Made by a program: the position numbers and the translations under genes. A DNA stretch of 64,000 nucleotides, taken from contig NZ_JPSL02000038.1 in assembly GCF_000771745.2 (NCBI RefSeq), forward strand, positions 132,024 through 196,023, given 5' to 3'. The notes beneath the pieces are model-generated. The model searched no databases and was not told the DNA's origin. It was given only the letters and a program-made list of their open reading frames with translations. Source of the DNA: Thermus filiformis (GTDB taxonomy: Bacteria > Deinococcota > Deinococci > Deinococcales > Thermaceae). Below are positions 53,143 to 61,337 of the stretch, in pieces. Numbering within the stretch: the first letter of the stretch is position 1; every line of letters begins with the position of its first letter.

Positions 53143-54323
53143 AGGCGGCTCCTGGGGTCCAGGGCGTCCCGGAGGCCGTCCCCCAGGTAGTTGAAGGCCA
53201 AAACGGTGATGAAGATCATGAACCCGGGGGGCAGGGCAAGCCAGGGGGCGGTGAAGATGTACTCCTGGGCGTTGGTAAGCATGTTCCCCCAGGTGGCCAC
53301 CGGGGGCTGGATGCCGAAGCCCAGGAAGGAGAGGGCGGCCTCCACCAGGATGGCGCTTCCCACCTGCAAGGTGGCCTGGACGATCAGGGGGGCCAGGGTG
53401 TTGGGCACCAGGTGGCGGAACATGATGCGGAAGTCCGAGGCCCCCAGGGCCTGGGCGGCGGTGGCGTAGTCCTGCTCCCGCAGGGAGAGGATGTTCCCCC
53501 GCACCAGGCGCGCCGTCCCCAGCCAGCCGAAGAGGACGAGGATGGCGATGATGATGAAGACGCTCGCCGCATCCCCGAACACCCCCTGGGCCCACCGGCC
53601 CACCGCCACCTGGGGGTCGCGCAGGAGGGCGGAAAGGACCAGGAGGAGGGGAATGGTGGGGATGGTGAGCATGAAGTCAATCAGGCGGCTGATGGCCACG
53701 TCCAGGTCCAGCCGGATCTGGCCGTAGAGGCCGTAGACCGCCGCCCACCCCAGGAGGAGGAGGACCAGGCCGAAGCCCAGGTAGCTTCCCAGGCTCCCGG
53801 CCGCCAGGCCGTCCTTGCTCAGGGCCCAGGCGATGGTGAAGGCAAAATAGAGCGCCCCGTAGTAGAGGACCCAGGACAGGACCCGCCAAAGGGCGAAGCC
53901 CAGGGGATAAAACCCCTCCTTCTCCCGCCGCAAGGGGCCCAGGTAGAACCGGAGGGGCCGGCCGGAGAAGTACCCGGCCAGGGTGCCCATGAGGGTGCCC
54001 AGGATGACGCTGGAGAAGGCCACCGCGAACCCCACCAGCAAGGAGATGCGGCTTCCGTAGATGATTCGGGAGAGGACGTCCCGCCCCAGGTCGTCCGTGC
54101 CCAGGAGGTGCTCCCTCGAGGGCGGCTGGAAGTAGTACTGCCCCACGTCCTCCCCCGTGGGCTGGGCCGTGGGGTCGTAGGGGGCGAGCCAGGGGGCGAA
54201 GAGGGCCATGAGCACCAGGAGGAGGACCACCACCAGGCCGGCCATGGCCATCCGGTGCCGCTTGAACCGCCGCCAGGCCAGGGCCCAAGTGGACTGGGAT
54301 TTCTGCGCCGCTAGAGTCGCCAT
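53139..54323 (-). CDS. Peptide ABC transporter permease (OppC/DppC type)
   Basis: 394 residues, longer than usual DppC (about 300) because of an insertion near residues 120-200 with extra helices. The N-terminus [32 protein letters not shown] and the [26 protein letters not shown] motif are DppC signatures; the EAA-type loop [23 protein letters not shown] is near 290. Works with the permease gene immediately upstream. The ATPases are not encoded here. Confidence 0.9.
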   Translation of the reverse strand: MATLAAQKSQSTWALAWRRFKRHRMAMAGLVVVLLLVLMALFAPWLAPYDPTAQPTGEDVGQYYFQPPSREHLLGTDDLGRDVLSRIIYGSRISLLVGFAVAFSSVILGTLMGTLAGYFSGRPLRFYLGPLRREKEGFYPLGFALWRVLSWVLYYGALYFAFTIAWALSKDGLAAGSLGSYLGFGLVLLLLGWAAVYGLYGQIRLDLDVAISRLIDFMLTIPTIPLLLVLSALLRDPQVAVGRWAQGVFGDAASVFIIIAILVLFGWLGTARLVRGNILSLREQDYATAAQALGASDFRIMFRHLVPNTLAPLIVQATLQVGSAILVEAALSFLGFGIQPPVATWGNMLTNAQEYIFTAPWLALPPGFMIFITVLAFNYLGDGLRDALDPRSRL

Positions 54324-54331
54324 GCCTCACC

Positions 54332-55342
54332 TCAGCTGTACCGGATGCGGGGGTCCACCACCGCGTACATAAGGTCCGCCAGAAGGTTGAAAAGGGCGGT
54401 CATCAGGGCCAGGAAGGCCAGGGCCGCCATGGCCACGTTGTAGTCCTTCTCCACCAGGGCGTCAAAGATGGCCCGGCCCATCCCGGGGTAGCTGAAGATG
54501 GTCTCGGTGATGGTGGCCCCGCCCAAAACGCCGGGGATGGCGAGGCCCACCAGGGTGACGATGGGGATGAGGGCGTTCCTGAGGGCGTGCTTGTACAGGA
54601 CCACCCGCTCGGGAAGCCCCTTGGCCCGGGCGGTGCGGATGTAGTCCTGGGAGAGGACCTCGAGGAGGCTTGCCCGCATGAACCGGGTCCACTCCGCCAT
54701 CTGCAAATAGGAGAGGGCCAGGACGGGAAGGACCAGGTGCCAGGCCCACTGGCCCAGGTAGGTGGCGAGGCTCACCGCGCCGGAGCGCACGTCCTGCCAG
54801 AGGTAGGGCGGCACCCCCCCCGTGGGGAACTGGGGGAAGCCGGGGATGAGCTCGGGCAGCTTGATGGCGAAGAGGTAGAGGAGGAGGATGCCCATGAAGA
54901 AAACCGGCATGGAGAAGCCCATGAAGCTTAGGAAGGTGATGGTGTAGTCCGCCAGGGTGTACTGGCGCACCGCGGAGAAGATGCCCACGGGGATGGCCAC
55001 CACCAGGGCCAGGGTGAGGGCGAGCCCCGAAAGGAGAAGGGTCTTGGGCAGGCGCTGGGCGAAGATGTACTCCGCCGCCGGGATGCCGTAGGTGCGGCTG
55101 TAGCCCAGATCCCCCCGCACAGCCCGGGAGAGCCACTTGAAGTAGCGGATGTGGAGGGGCTGGTCCAGGCCGTAGGCCCTCTTCAGGGCCTCAAACTGCT
55201 CCGCCGTCATCCGGGGGTTCTGCCGCTTGAGCTCCTCCAAAGGGTCCCCCGGCTGGAGGGCGAGGAGGGCGTAGATGACCACCGAGGCCGCCAGCAAAAG
55301 GGGAACCATCTGCAAAAGCCGCCGAAGGGTGTAGGCAAACAC
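54332..55342 (-). CDS. Peptide ABC transporter permease (OppB/DppB type)
   Basis: 336 residues. Opening FAYTLRRLLQMVPLLLAASVVIYALLALQPGDPLEELKRQ, then GDLGYSRTYG and the C-terminal EAA-like DYIRTARAKGLPERVVLYKHALRNALIPIVTL (near 255), typical of DppB. Six or so membrane helices. Followed, eight bases later, by the OppC-type gene, preceded by an attenuating terminator after the binding-protein gene. Confidence 0.92.
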   Translation of the reverse strand: MFAYTLRRLLQMVPLLLAASVVIYALLALQPGDPLEELKRQNPRMTAEQFEALKRAYGLDQPLHIRYFKWLSRAVRGDLGYSRTYGIPAAEYIFAQRLPKTLLLSGLALTLALVVAIPVGIFSAVRQYTLADYTITFLSFMGFSMPVFFMGILLLYLFAIKLPELIPGFPQFPTGGVPPYLWQDVRSGAVSLATYLGQWAWHLVLPVLALSYLQMAEWTRFMRASLLEVLSQDYIRTARAKGLPERVVLYKHALRNALIPIVTLVGLAIPGVLGGATITETIFSYPGMGRAIFDALVEKDYNVAMAALAFLALMTALFNLLADLMYAVVDPRIRYS

Positions 55343-55365
55343 GTCTACCTCCTGTTTTCCGCCTC

Positions 55366-55396
55366 AAAAAGCCCGCTGGGGTCTACCCCAGCGGGC
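55366..55396 (-). terminator. Attenuator between peptide-binding protein and permeases
   Basis: An 11-bp stem GCCCGCTGGGG/CCCCAGCGGGC with loop TCTA is followed on the minus strand by TTTTT. It would reduce permease expression relative to the binding protein. Confidence 0.85.
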
Positions 55397-55414
55397 TTTA
55401 CTATACCACCTGGC

Positions 55415-57280
55415 CTACCTGATGGAAAGCGCGTACTTGGCCTGGTCCCACTTCTTCACGGCGCCCCGGCTCTCCCAGCCGATCTCCCAGGCGTTCCACC
55501 CGGGGTAGCCGAAGCCGCCCGCGTAGGCGCTGGCCACGTAGTTCACGAGGCCCTTGCGCACCACGTAGGGGTTGGAGCGGAAGTAGAGGGGCAGGGCGGG
55601 AAGCTCCCGGGCCCAGATCTCCTGCGCCTGGAAGAAGAGCTGCTTCCGCCTCGCCTCGTCAAACTCCAAGGCGCCCTGGCTGGTGAGCCGGTCAAACTCG
55701 TCGTTCCGCCAGCCGCCGATGTTCTGGCCCTGGTAGTTGTTCTCCTTGGTGGGGACGAAGATGGCCCCGGTGTTCAGGTTCTTGTACTGGAAGAGGGAGC
55801 CGTTCTCGGCCAGGTTGGAGACCCAGGCGAACTCAAACATCCCGGTCCACTTGCACTCGGAGGCCCGCTGGATGAAGTCGTCGGCGAAGACCACGGCGGA
55901 GGGGGCGTTGTTGATCCTGATGGCGATGCCCACCTGCTTCAGGTTCTCGCCGAAGAACTGCTGGGTGCGCTCGCGGACGACGTTGCCCGCGGTGGTGACG
56001 AACTCGATCTCAAAGCGGACCGTGCGGCCGTCCACCTGGCGCTGGAGGATGCCGTCCGGGCCCTTCCTCCAGCCCATCTGGGCCAGGAGCTCCTCCGCCT
56101 TCTTGGGGTCGTAGGGGTACTTCTGGACGTTGGGGTTGTGGAGGGGGTTGACGGGGGCGATCCAGGTGTGGGCCACGGGCTGGAGGCCGTCAAAGAAGGC
56201 CCTGACCAGCCCCTCGCGGTTCATGGCGTAGAGGAGGGCCTGCCGGGTCCGCACATCGTTCAGGCCCAGGTCCCTAACCGCCTGGCAGTTTTCAAACTTG
56301 TTGATGTCAATGTGTTCCCAGATGGCGCCGGGGACGAACCAGATGTCAAACCGGCCGGGGGCGCGGGAGGTGAGCTGGCGGCTCCGGGCCTGGTCAAAGG
56401 TCAGGGAGACGCTGGAGGTGGCGTCAATGCTCCCGCCGATCACCGCCACCAGGAGGGAGTTGGTGTTCTGGATGAAGCGGTAGGTGACCTTCTGGACGTA
56501 CTTGTCCGCCCCGCCCTGGGGAACGATGTGGAAGTTGGGGTTGCGGACCATCTCAATGGAGTTGCCCGGCACCCACCGGCTGAGCTTGAAGGGCCCGGAG
56601 TAGACCATGGCCCCCCGGTTCAGGGCCTGGGGGGTGGAGAACCTGAGGAAAAAGTTGCGGTAGAGCTCGTTGAGCCTCTCCGCGTCCTTGTCGGGGTCCA
56701 GGTTCCGGGCCGCCGCCTTCACCCTCTCCCACTCGGGGCCCATGATGTGCTTGGGGGCGTAGCCGATGGGGGAGCCGTAGGTGTCGTAGTAGTAGGCGGG
56801 CTCAAAGGTGACGGTGAAGTTGTACCTGTCCCTTACCCTGAGCCCCACCCGCTCCCAGTAGTCGGGGTTGAGGACCGGCATGCCCTTGGCCTTCCCCACC
56901 TCGTAGTAGAAGGCGATGTCGTCGGTGGTGATGGGCTGGCCGTCGGACCACTTGAGGTCCTGGCGGAGGGTGAGGTCCATCTCAATCCGCTTCTTGCCCC
57001 CGCCGATGTCGGTCACCCGGAGGCGCCTGTTCTGCAGGGTGGGCACCTCCGTGACCATGACCGCCTGGTTCTCCGTGTCCGCGTTCAGGACGATCAGGGG
57101 AGTAAAGAGGTAGTTCTCAATCTCCGACTTGATGGCCTGGTTGGAGATGACGCTCAGGAAGTCCCCCGCCAGGACCCGGGGCTCCTGGGAGGCCCCGATG
57201 ACCAGGCTGTTGTCCTGGGGGCCGGCCAGGGCCAGCCCCAGGGCCGTTACACCGAGTACAGCCAGCTTGCCTATTCTCAT
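55415..57280 (-). CDS. Peptide/oligopeptide ABC transporter substrate-binding protein
   Basis: 621 residues. Signal peptide MRIGKLAVLGVTALGLALA, then GASQEPRVLAGDFLSVISNQ, the SBP family 5 opening, KWSDGQPITTDDIAFYYE (the family's strong motif) and YAPKHIMG. Periplasmic or lipid-anchored; no lipobox cysteine is evident. ATG 57280 is preceded by AAAGGAGG four bases away; the longer upstream open frame runs through the promoter. First gene of the operon with the two permeases; no ATPase genes nearby. Confidence 0.9.
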   Translation of the reverse strand: MRIGKLAVLGVTALGLALAGPQDNSLVIGASQEPRVLAGDFLSVISNQAIKSEIENYLFTPLIVLNADTENQAVMVTEVPTLQNRRLRVTDIGGGKKRIEMDLTLRQDLKWSDGQPITTDDIAFYYEVGKAKGMPVLNPDYWERVGLRVRDRYNFTVTFEPAYYYDTYGSPIGYAPKHIMGPEWERVKAAARNLDPDKDAERLNELYRNFFLRFSTPQALNRGAMVYSGPFKLSRWVPGNSIEMVRNPNFHIVPQGGADKYVQKVTYRFIQNTNSLLVAVIGGSIDATSSVSLTFDQARSRQLTSRAPGRFDIWFVPGAIWEHIDINKFENCQAVRDLGLNDVRTRQALLYAMNREGLVRAFFDGLQPVAHTWIAPVNPLHNPNVQKYPYDPKKAEELLAQMGWRKGPDGILQRQVDGRTVRFEIEFVTTAGNVVRERTQQFFGENLKQVGIAIRINNAPSAVVFADDFIQRASECKWTGMFEFAWVSNLAENGSLFQYKNLNTGAIFVPTKENNYQGQNIGGWRNDEFDRLTSQGALEFDEARRKQLFFQAQEIWARELPALPLYFRSNPYVVRKGLVNYVASAYAGGFGYPGWNAWEIGWESRGAVKKWDQAKYALSIR

Positions 57281-57320
57281 ACCGCCTCCTTTCGTGCGTG
57301 GCATTTCGTTCGCCGAGTCC

Positions 57321-57348
57321 ATTATATGCCCCTGGGGGTGAGCGTCAA
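57321..57348 (-). promoter_or_regulatory. Promoter of the peptide-transporter operon
   Basis: TTGACG (57343-57348) and a perfect TATAAT (57321-57326) are 16 bases apart on the minus strand. Confidence 0.8.
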
Positions 57349-57370
57349 GCCGGGCGGGGCTCAAGGGGGA

Positions 57371-57398
57371 TTTAAAAAAGGGGGGCAAGCCCCCCTTT
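57371..57398 (-). terminator. Terminator after iscA
   Basis: On the minus strand GGGGGGC, loop TT, GCCCCCC is followed by TTTTTTAAA. It separates iscA from the transporter operon. Confidence 0.85.
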
Positions 57399-57412
57399 TG
57401 AGGCCGGGCCTC

Positions 57413-57784
57413 TCAGCAGCAGGAGCCCCCAGACGCCTCCTGGTCCTTGGTGCGGAAGGAGTGGCCGCAGCCGCAGGTGCTGGCGGCGTTGGGGTTGTGG
57501 ACGGTGAACCCCCCGCCCATGAGGTTTTCCACCCAGTCTATCTCCGAGCCCGCCAGGTAGGGCAAGGACATGGGGTCCACCACCAGCCGCACCCCGTGCA
57601 TCTCCACGAAGGTGTCCCCCTCCAGCTCGCGCTCGTCCACCGCCATCCCGTACTGGTAACCGCTGCAGCCGCCGGACTTGATGTAGACCCGGATGGCCGC
57701 GTGGCTCTTGCCGTAGCGCTCGAGGATCTCCCGGGCCTTCTCGGCCGCCAAGGGGGTGATGGAGATGACCTTTTCCTGGACCAT
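57413..57784 (-). CDS. A-type iron-sulfur carrier (IscA/HesB)
   Basis: 123 residues. [11 protein letters not shown] provides the first cysteine near residue 38 and STCGCGHSF the CxC pair near 108, the A-type carrier pattern, so it can hand [Fe-S] clusters to target proteins. The C-terminus adds GGSCC, two more cysteines beyond the usual end. ATG 57784 has AGGAGG four bases upstream. Divergent from the M24 peptidase gene, with a repeat element between. Confidence 0.92.
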   Translation of the reverse strand: MVQEKVISITPLAAEKAREILERYGKSHAAIRVYIKSGGCSGYQYGMAVDERELEGDTFVEMHGVRLVVDPMSLPYLAGSEIDWVENLMGGGFTVHNPNAASTCGCGHSFRTKDQEASGGSCC

Positions 57785-57843
57785 GCCGCCTCCTACCCCG
57801 GAGGATAGCACACTCAGGGGTGCGAAAGGTGAGGAAGGGCATA

Positions 57844-57887
57844 ATACCACCCCATCCAGGCCCCGCGCCAGGATGGGGGCCCCGGTA
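57844..57887 (+). repeat. Palindromic repeat element, copy 7
   Basis: Forward orientation: ATACCACCCC, imperfect stem ATCCAGG/CCAGGAT around CCCCGCG, GGGGGCCCCGGTA. Lies in the divergent iscA-pepQ gap. Its 54-bp arm follows after three bases. Confidence 0.85.
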
Positions 57888-57890
57888 GAC

Positions 57891-57944
57891 CAAGCCTCCC
57901 AGCGGGGCCGCGTATGCGAAGGAGGCGGCAGAAAAGGGCATAAT
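57891..57944 (+). promoter_or_regulatory. Conserved 54-bp promoter arm following palindrome copy 7
   Basis: Starts CAAGCCTCCC and ends CAGAAAAGGGCATAAT, matching the arm at 32761-32814. CATAAT is the likely -10 box and ends seven bases before the peptidase ATG. Confidence 0.55.
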
Positions 57945-57951
57945 GAGGGGC

Positions 57952-59076
57952 ATGGACCTCGAGCGCGTGCAAAGGACCCTGGCCCAGGAGGGCCTGGACG
58001 GCTGGCTCCTGTACTCCTTCGGCCCCTCCAACCCCCTGGCCCTGGAGGTGCTGGGCCTGAGGGGCCACCTGACCCGGCGCTTCGCCTACTTCATCCCGAA
58101 GGAGGGAAGGCCCACCCTCCTCTGCCACGCCATAGAGGAAAGCCTCTTCCCGCCTTTGGAGGGAGAGCGGAGGACCTACGCCCGCTGGGAGGAGTTCGTC
58201 CAGGGCCTCCAGGACCTCCTGGAGGGAAGCCACCGGGTGGCCCTGGAGTACGTGGCTGGGGGGCAGATCCCCTACCTTTCCCGGGTGGACGGGGGCAGCC
58301 TGGACCTCCTCCGGGGGATGGGCCTCGAGGTGGTCTCCTCCTGGCCCCTGCTCCTCCTCTTCCAGGTCTGGGACGAGGCCACCTTGGCCCTGCACAAGGA
58401 GGCGGCGCGGGGCCTGGAGCGGGCCACGGACCGGGCCTTGGCCCTTTTGCGGGAGGGCGGGGTGAGCGAAAAGGAGGTGCAGGAGGCCCTGGTGGAGGCC
58501 CTGGCCCAGGAGGGGCTGGTCTTTGACCACCCCCCCATGGTGGCCTTCGGGGAGAACGCCGCCAACCCCCACCACACCCCCGGGACTCGGAGGCTGCGGC
58601 GGGGGGACGTGGTCCTTTTGGACCTCTGGGCCAAGCGGCCGGAAGGGGTCTACGCGGACATCACCTGGATGGCCGGCTGGGACCCCCCAAAGGAGGCGGT
58701 GGCCGCCTTCCGGGCGGTCCGGGAGGCCCGGGACAGGGCGGTGGCCTTCCTGCGCGACCGGTACGCCCAGGGCCTCCTCCCCCGGGGGTTTGAGGTGGAC
58801 CGGCTGGTGCGGACGTGGCTGGAGGAAAGGGGGTACGGCGACCAGATCCGCCACCGCACCGGGCACAACCTGGGCCGGGAGGTGCACGGGGCGGGGCCGC
58901 ACCTGGACGACCTCGAGTCCCACGACTTCCGCCCCCTCGTCCCCGGCCTCGCCTTCACCGTGGAGCCCGGCCTCTACCCGGGCCCCTTCGGCGTCCGGAC
59001 CGAGATCAACGTCTACCTCCAGCCGGAGGGTCCGGAGGTGACCACCCGGGCGCAGGAAGAGCTCGAGCTTCTTTGA
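57952..59076 (+). CDS. M24-family aminopeptidase (Xaa-Pro type)
   Basis: 374 residues. A creatinase-like N-terminal domain precedes the pita-bread peptidase domain. Metal ligands: [23 protein letters not shown] (DLWA and D of the D...D pair), [16 protein letters not shown] (histidine near 290) and FTVEPGLYP (EPG, glutamate near 330). It likely removes an N-terminal residue before proline. ATG 57952 is chosen because the CATAAT box ends seven bases before it; ATG 57943 is in frame but lies in the box. Confidence 0.88.
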   Translation: MDLERVQRTLAQEGLDGWLLYSFGPSNPLALEVLGLRGHLTRRFAYFIPKEGRPTLLCHAIEESLFPPLEGERRTYARWEEFVQGLQDLLEGSHRVALEYVAGGQIPYLSRVDGGSLDLLRGMGLEVVSSWPLLLLFQVWDEATLALHKEAARGLERATDRALALLREGGVSEKEVQEALVEALAQEGLVFDHPPMVAFGENAANPHHTPGTRRLRRGDVVLLDLWAKRPEGVYADITWMAGWDPPKEAVAAFRAVREARDRAVAFLRDRYAQGLLPRGFEVDRLVRTWLEERGYGDQIRHRTGHNLGREVHGAGPHLDDLESHDFRPLVPGLAFTVEPGLYPGPFGVRTEINVYLQPEGPEVTTRAQEELELL

Positions 59077-59120
59077 GGCGTTGAGCCCCCGCCCCTCCAC
59101 CCCTTATCCTGTAGGGCGGC

Positions 59121-60056
59121 ATGGAGCGCCCCCTCCTGATCTTCAGCGGCCAGTCCAACCGGCCCCTGGCCCGGGCCATCGCCGAGGCCCTGGGCCTCCC
59201 CCTGGGAAAGAGCACCACCACTAAGTTCGCCAACGACAACCTCTTCGTCCGCTTTGAGGAGAGCCTGCGGGAGGGCGACGTCTTCATCGTCCAGTCCCTC
59301 ACCCCCCCGGTCCAGGATCACCTGATGGAGCTCCTCATGCTGATTGACGCGGCCAAGGGGGCGAGCGCCGCCCGGGTCACCGCCGTCATCCCCTACTTCT
59401 CCTACGCCCGGAGCGACAAGAAGGACGCCCCCCGCATCTCCATCGCCGCCCGGCTGGTGGCCGACCTCCTCCAGACCGCCGGGGCGGACCGGGTCCTGAC
59501 CATGACCCTCCACTCCCCCCAGGTGCACGGCTTCTTCAAGATCCCGGTGGACCACCTCTCCGCCGAGCCGGTCATCGCCAACTACTTCGCCACCCGGGTG
59601 GAGCACCTGGAGGAGGCGGTGGTGGTGGCCCCGGACGCGGGGGACCTGAAGCGGGCCAGCGCCCTGGCCCGCCGCCTGGCCCTCCCCCTGGCCTTCATAG
59701 AGAAGACCCGGCTCTCCGACACCGAGGTGGAGGCGAGGAGCCTGGTGGGGGACGTGCGGGGCAAGGTAGCCCTGATCATAGACGACGAGATCTCCACGGC
59801 GGGGAGCCTGGTCAAGGCGGTGGACACCCTGTTGGAGGCGGGGGCGAAGGAGGTTTACGCCGCCGTCACCCACGGGGTCTACGTGGGCCCGGCGGTGGAG
59901 CGGATCGCGAAGAGCCCCGTCAAGGAGGTGGCGGCCACCAACACCTGCCCCCCCAAGGACCACCCCAAGCTCCGCACCCTGGACGTGGCCCCCCTGTTCG
60001 CGGAGGCCATCTGGCGCATCCACCGGGGCGAGTCGGTCTCGAGCCTGTTCACATGA
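59121..60056 (+). CDS. prs: Ribose-phosphate pyrophosphokinase
   Basis: 311 residues, the normal length. Makes PRPP for nucleotide, histidine and tryptophan synthesis. [43 protein letters not shown] and the PRPP-binding loop [16 protein letters not shown] near 215 are the family motifs. The ATG is preceded by GGGCGGC. Its end overlaps the hydrolase gene by four bases. Confidence 0.96.
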   Translation: MERPLLIFSGQSNRPLARAIAEALGLPLGKSTTTKFANDNLFVRFEESLREGDVFIVQSLTPPVQDHLMELLMLIDAAKGASAARVTAVIPYFSYARSDKKDAPRISIAARLVADLLQTAGADRVLTMTLHSPQVHGFFKIPVDHLSAEPVIANYFATRVEHLEEAVVVAPDAGDLKRASALARRLALPLAFIEKTRLSDTEVEARSLVGDVRGKVALIIDDEISTAGSLVKAVDTLLEAGAKEVYAAVTHGVYVGPAVERIAKSPVKEVAATNTCPPKDHPKLRTLDVAPLFAEAIWRIHRGESVSSLFT

Positions 60057-60751
60057 GAGAGGAACTCTTTTTCTTAGGAGAGGTCCCCGTCCTCCTGAGG
60101 CTTCCCGAAAAGCCCAGGGGCCTCCTTTTGGCCCTGCACGGCCTGCAGGGGAGCAAGGAGCACATCCTTTCCCTCCTTCCGGGCTACCTCGAGGCCGGCC
60201 TCGCCCTCTTGGCCTTTGACGCCCCCCGGCACGGCCTTCGGGGCCGCCCGCCCTCGGCCAAGGACGAGCGGTACGTGGAGGCCTTTTACCGGGTGGTCCT
60301 GGGCATGGCCGAGGAGGCGGAGCGGGTCCTGGAGGCGGTGGCCCCCAGGCTGGGCCTCCCCCTCTTCTTGGCCGGGGGGAGCATGGGGGCCTTCACCCTC
60401 CACCTCCTCCTCTCCCAAGGCCTCGAGGCCCAGGCGGCTTTGGCCTTCATCGGGAGCGGCCTCCCCATGAAGCTTCCCCAGGGCTACGTCCTCTCGGACC
60501 CGGAGGTGGTCGCCCTCTACCAGGCCCCGCCCGTCTCCCGCCCCCAGGCCTACCGAAAGACCCCCCTCCTCCACCTGCACGGGAGCCGGGACCTGATCGT
60601 CCCCTTGGACCGGGTGGAGGAGACCCTAAAGGCCCTGCGCCCCCACTACCCCCCGGGCCGGCTCGCCCTCTACCGGGAGGAGGGGACGGGGCACGAGATC
60701 ACCCCCCGGATGGCCCGGGTGGGCCTGGCCTTCCTGGAGAGCTTCCTATGA
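60053..60751 (+). CDS. Alpha/beta-hydrolase
   Basis: 232 residues. [12 protein letters not shown] (oxyanion-side), the nucleophile elbow [13 protein letters not shown] with the serine near residue 105, [10 protein letters not shown] with the acid aspartate near 180 and GHEITPRM with the histidine near 215 form a full catalytic triad. Substrate unknown (esterase or acyl hydrolase). Coupled by ATGA overlaps to prs and to the DUF72 gene. Confidence 0.87.
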   Translation: MREELFFLGEVPVLLRLPEKPRGLLLALHGLQGSKEHILSLLPGYLEAGLALLAFDAPRHGLRGRPPSAKDERYVEAFYRVVLGMAEEAERVLEAVAPRLGLPLFLAGGSMGAFTLHLLLSQGLEAQAALAFIGSGLPMKLPQGYVLSDPEVVALYQAPPVSRPQAYRKTPLLHLHGSRDLIVPLDRVEETLKALRPHYPPGRLALYREEGTGHEITPRMARVGLAFLESFL

Positions 60752-61323
60752 TTCTTGTAGGGCTTCAGGCCCGGCCCCGCCAAGCCTACCGCCTCTTCCC
60801 CACGCCGGCTCCCTTAAGCCGCTACGCCCAGGTCTTCCCCACGGTAGAGCTCTTCTGGTGGCACCGCCTGCCCGACCCGAGGACCCTGGCCAGGCTCAAG
60901 AGCCAGGTCCCCCCGGGCTTCCGCTTCAGCGCCTACGGGCACAAGCACCTGACCTTTGAAAGGAGCGGGCGCGAGCGGCGCACCCTGAGGCGGCTTCTCC
61001 GGCGATTCCGCGCCCTTGGGGAGAAGCGGGGGGCCCTGCGGATCCTCGTCCCTCCCTTGGAAGAGGAGGCCCTGGCCGGCTGGCTCGAGCTCTTGGAGGA
61101 GGTCTGGCGGGAGCAGGGCCGCCCCCGGCTGGCCCTGGAGGTCCTTCCGGGGCTCGAGGGGCCGGTCCTGGAGCACGGCTTCGCGGTGGTGAACCGGGGG
61201 GGGCCCTTCCACTACCTCCTGGACCCCAAGGCCCTGCCCCCTGGGGAGGGGTTCGCCTACTTCAGCCGGCTGGAGGAGGCCCTGGGGGCTTTGCAAACCG
61301 GGGGGGCGGGTCTACACTCATAG
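60748..61323 (+). CDS. DUF72-family protein
   Basis: 191 residues. VFPTVELFWWHRLPDPRTLARLKSQVPPGFRFSAYGHKHLT is the DUF72 pattern (TIM-barrel-like, with the E and FxxK-like motif), and LALEVLPG follows. Shorter than many members (about 240). Function not established. Coupled to the hydrolase gene by ATGA. Confidence 0.8.
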   Translation: MILVGLQARPRQAYRLFPTPAPLSRYAQVFPTVELFWWHRLPDPRTLARLKSQVPPGFRFSAYGHKHLTFERSGRERRTLRRLLRRFRALGEKRGALRILVPPLEEEALAGWLELLEEVWREQGRPRLALEVLPGLEGPVLEHGFAVVNRGGPFHYLLDPKALPPGEGFAYFSRLEEALGALQTGGAGLHS

Positions 61324-61337
61324 CGGGTGACCTGGCC

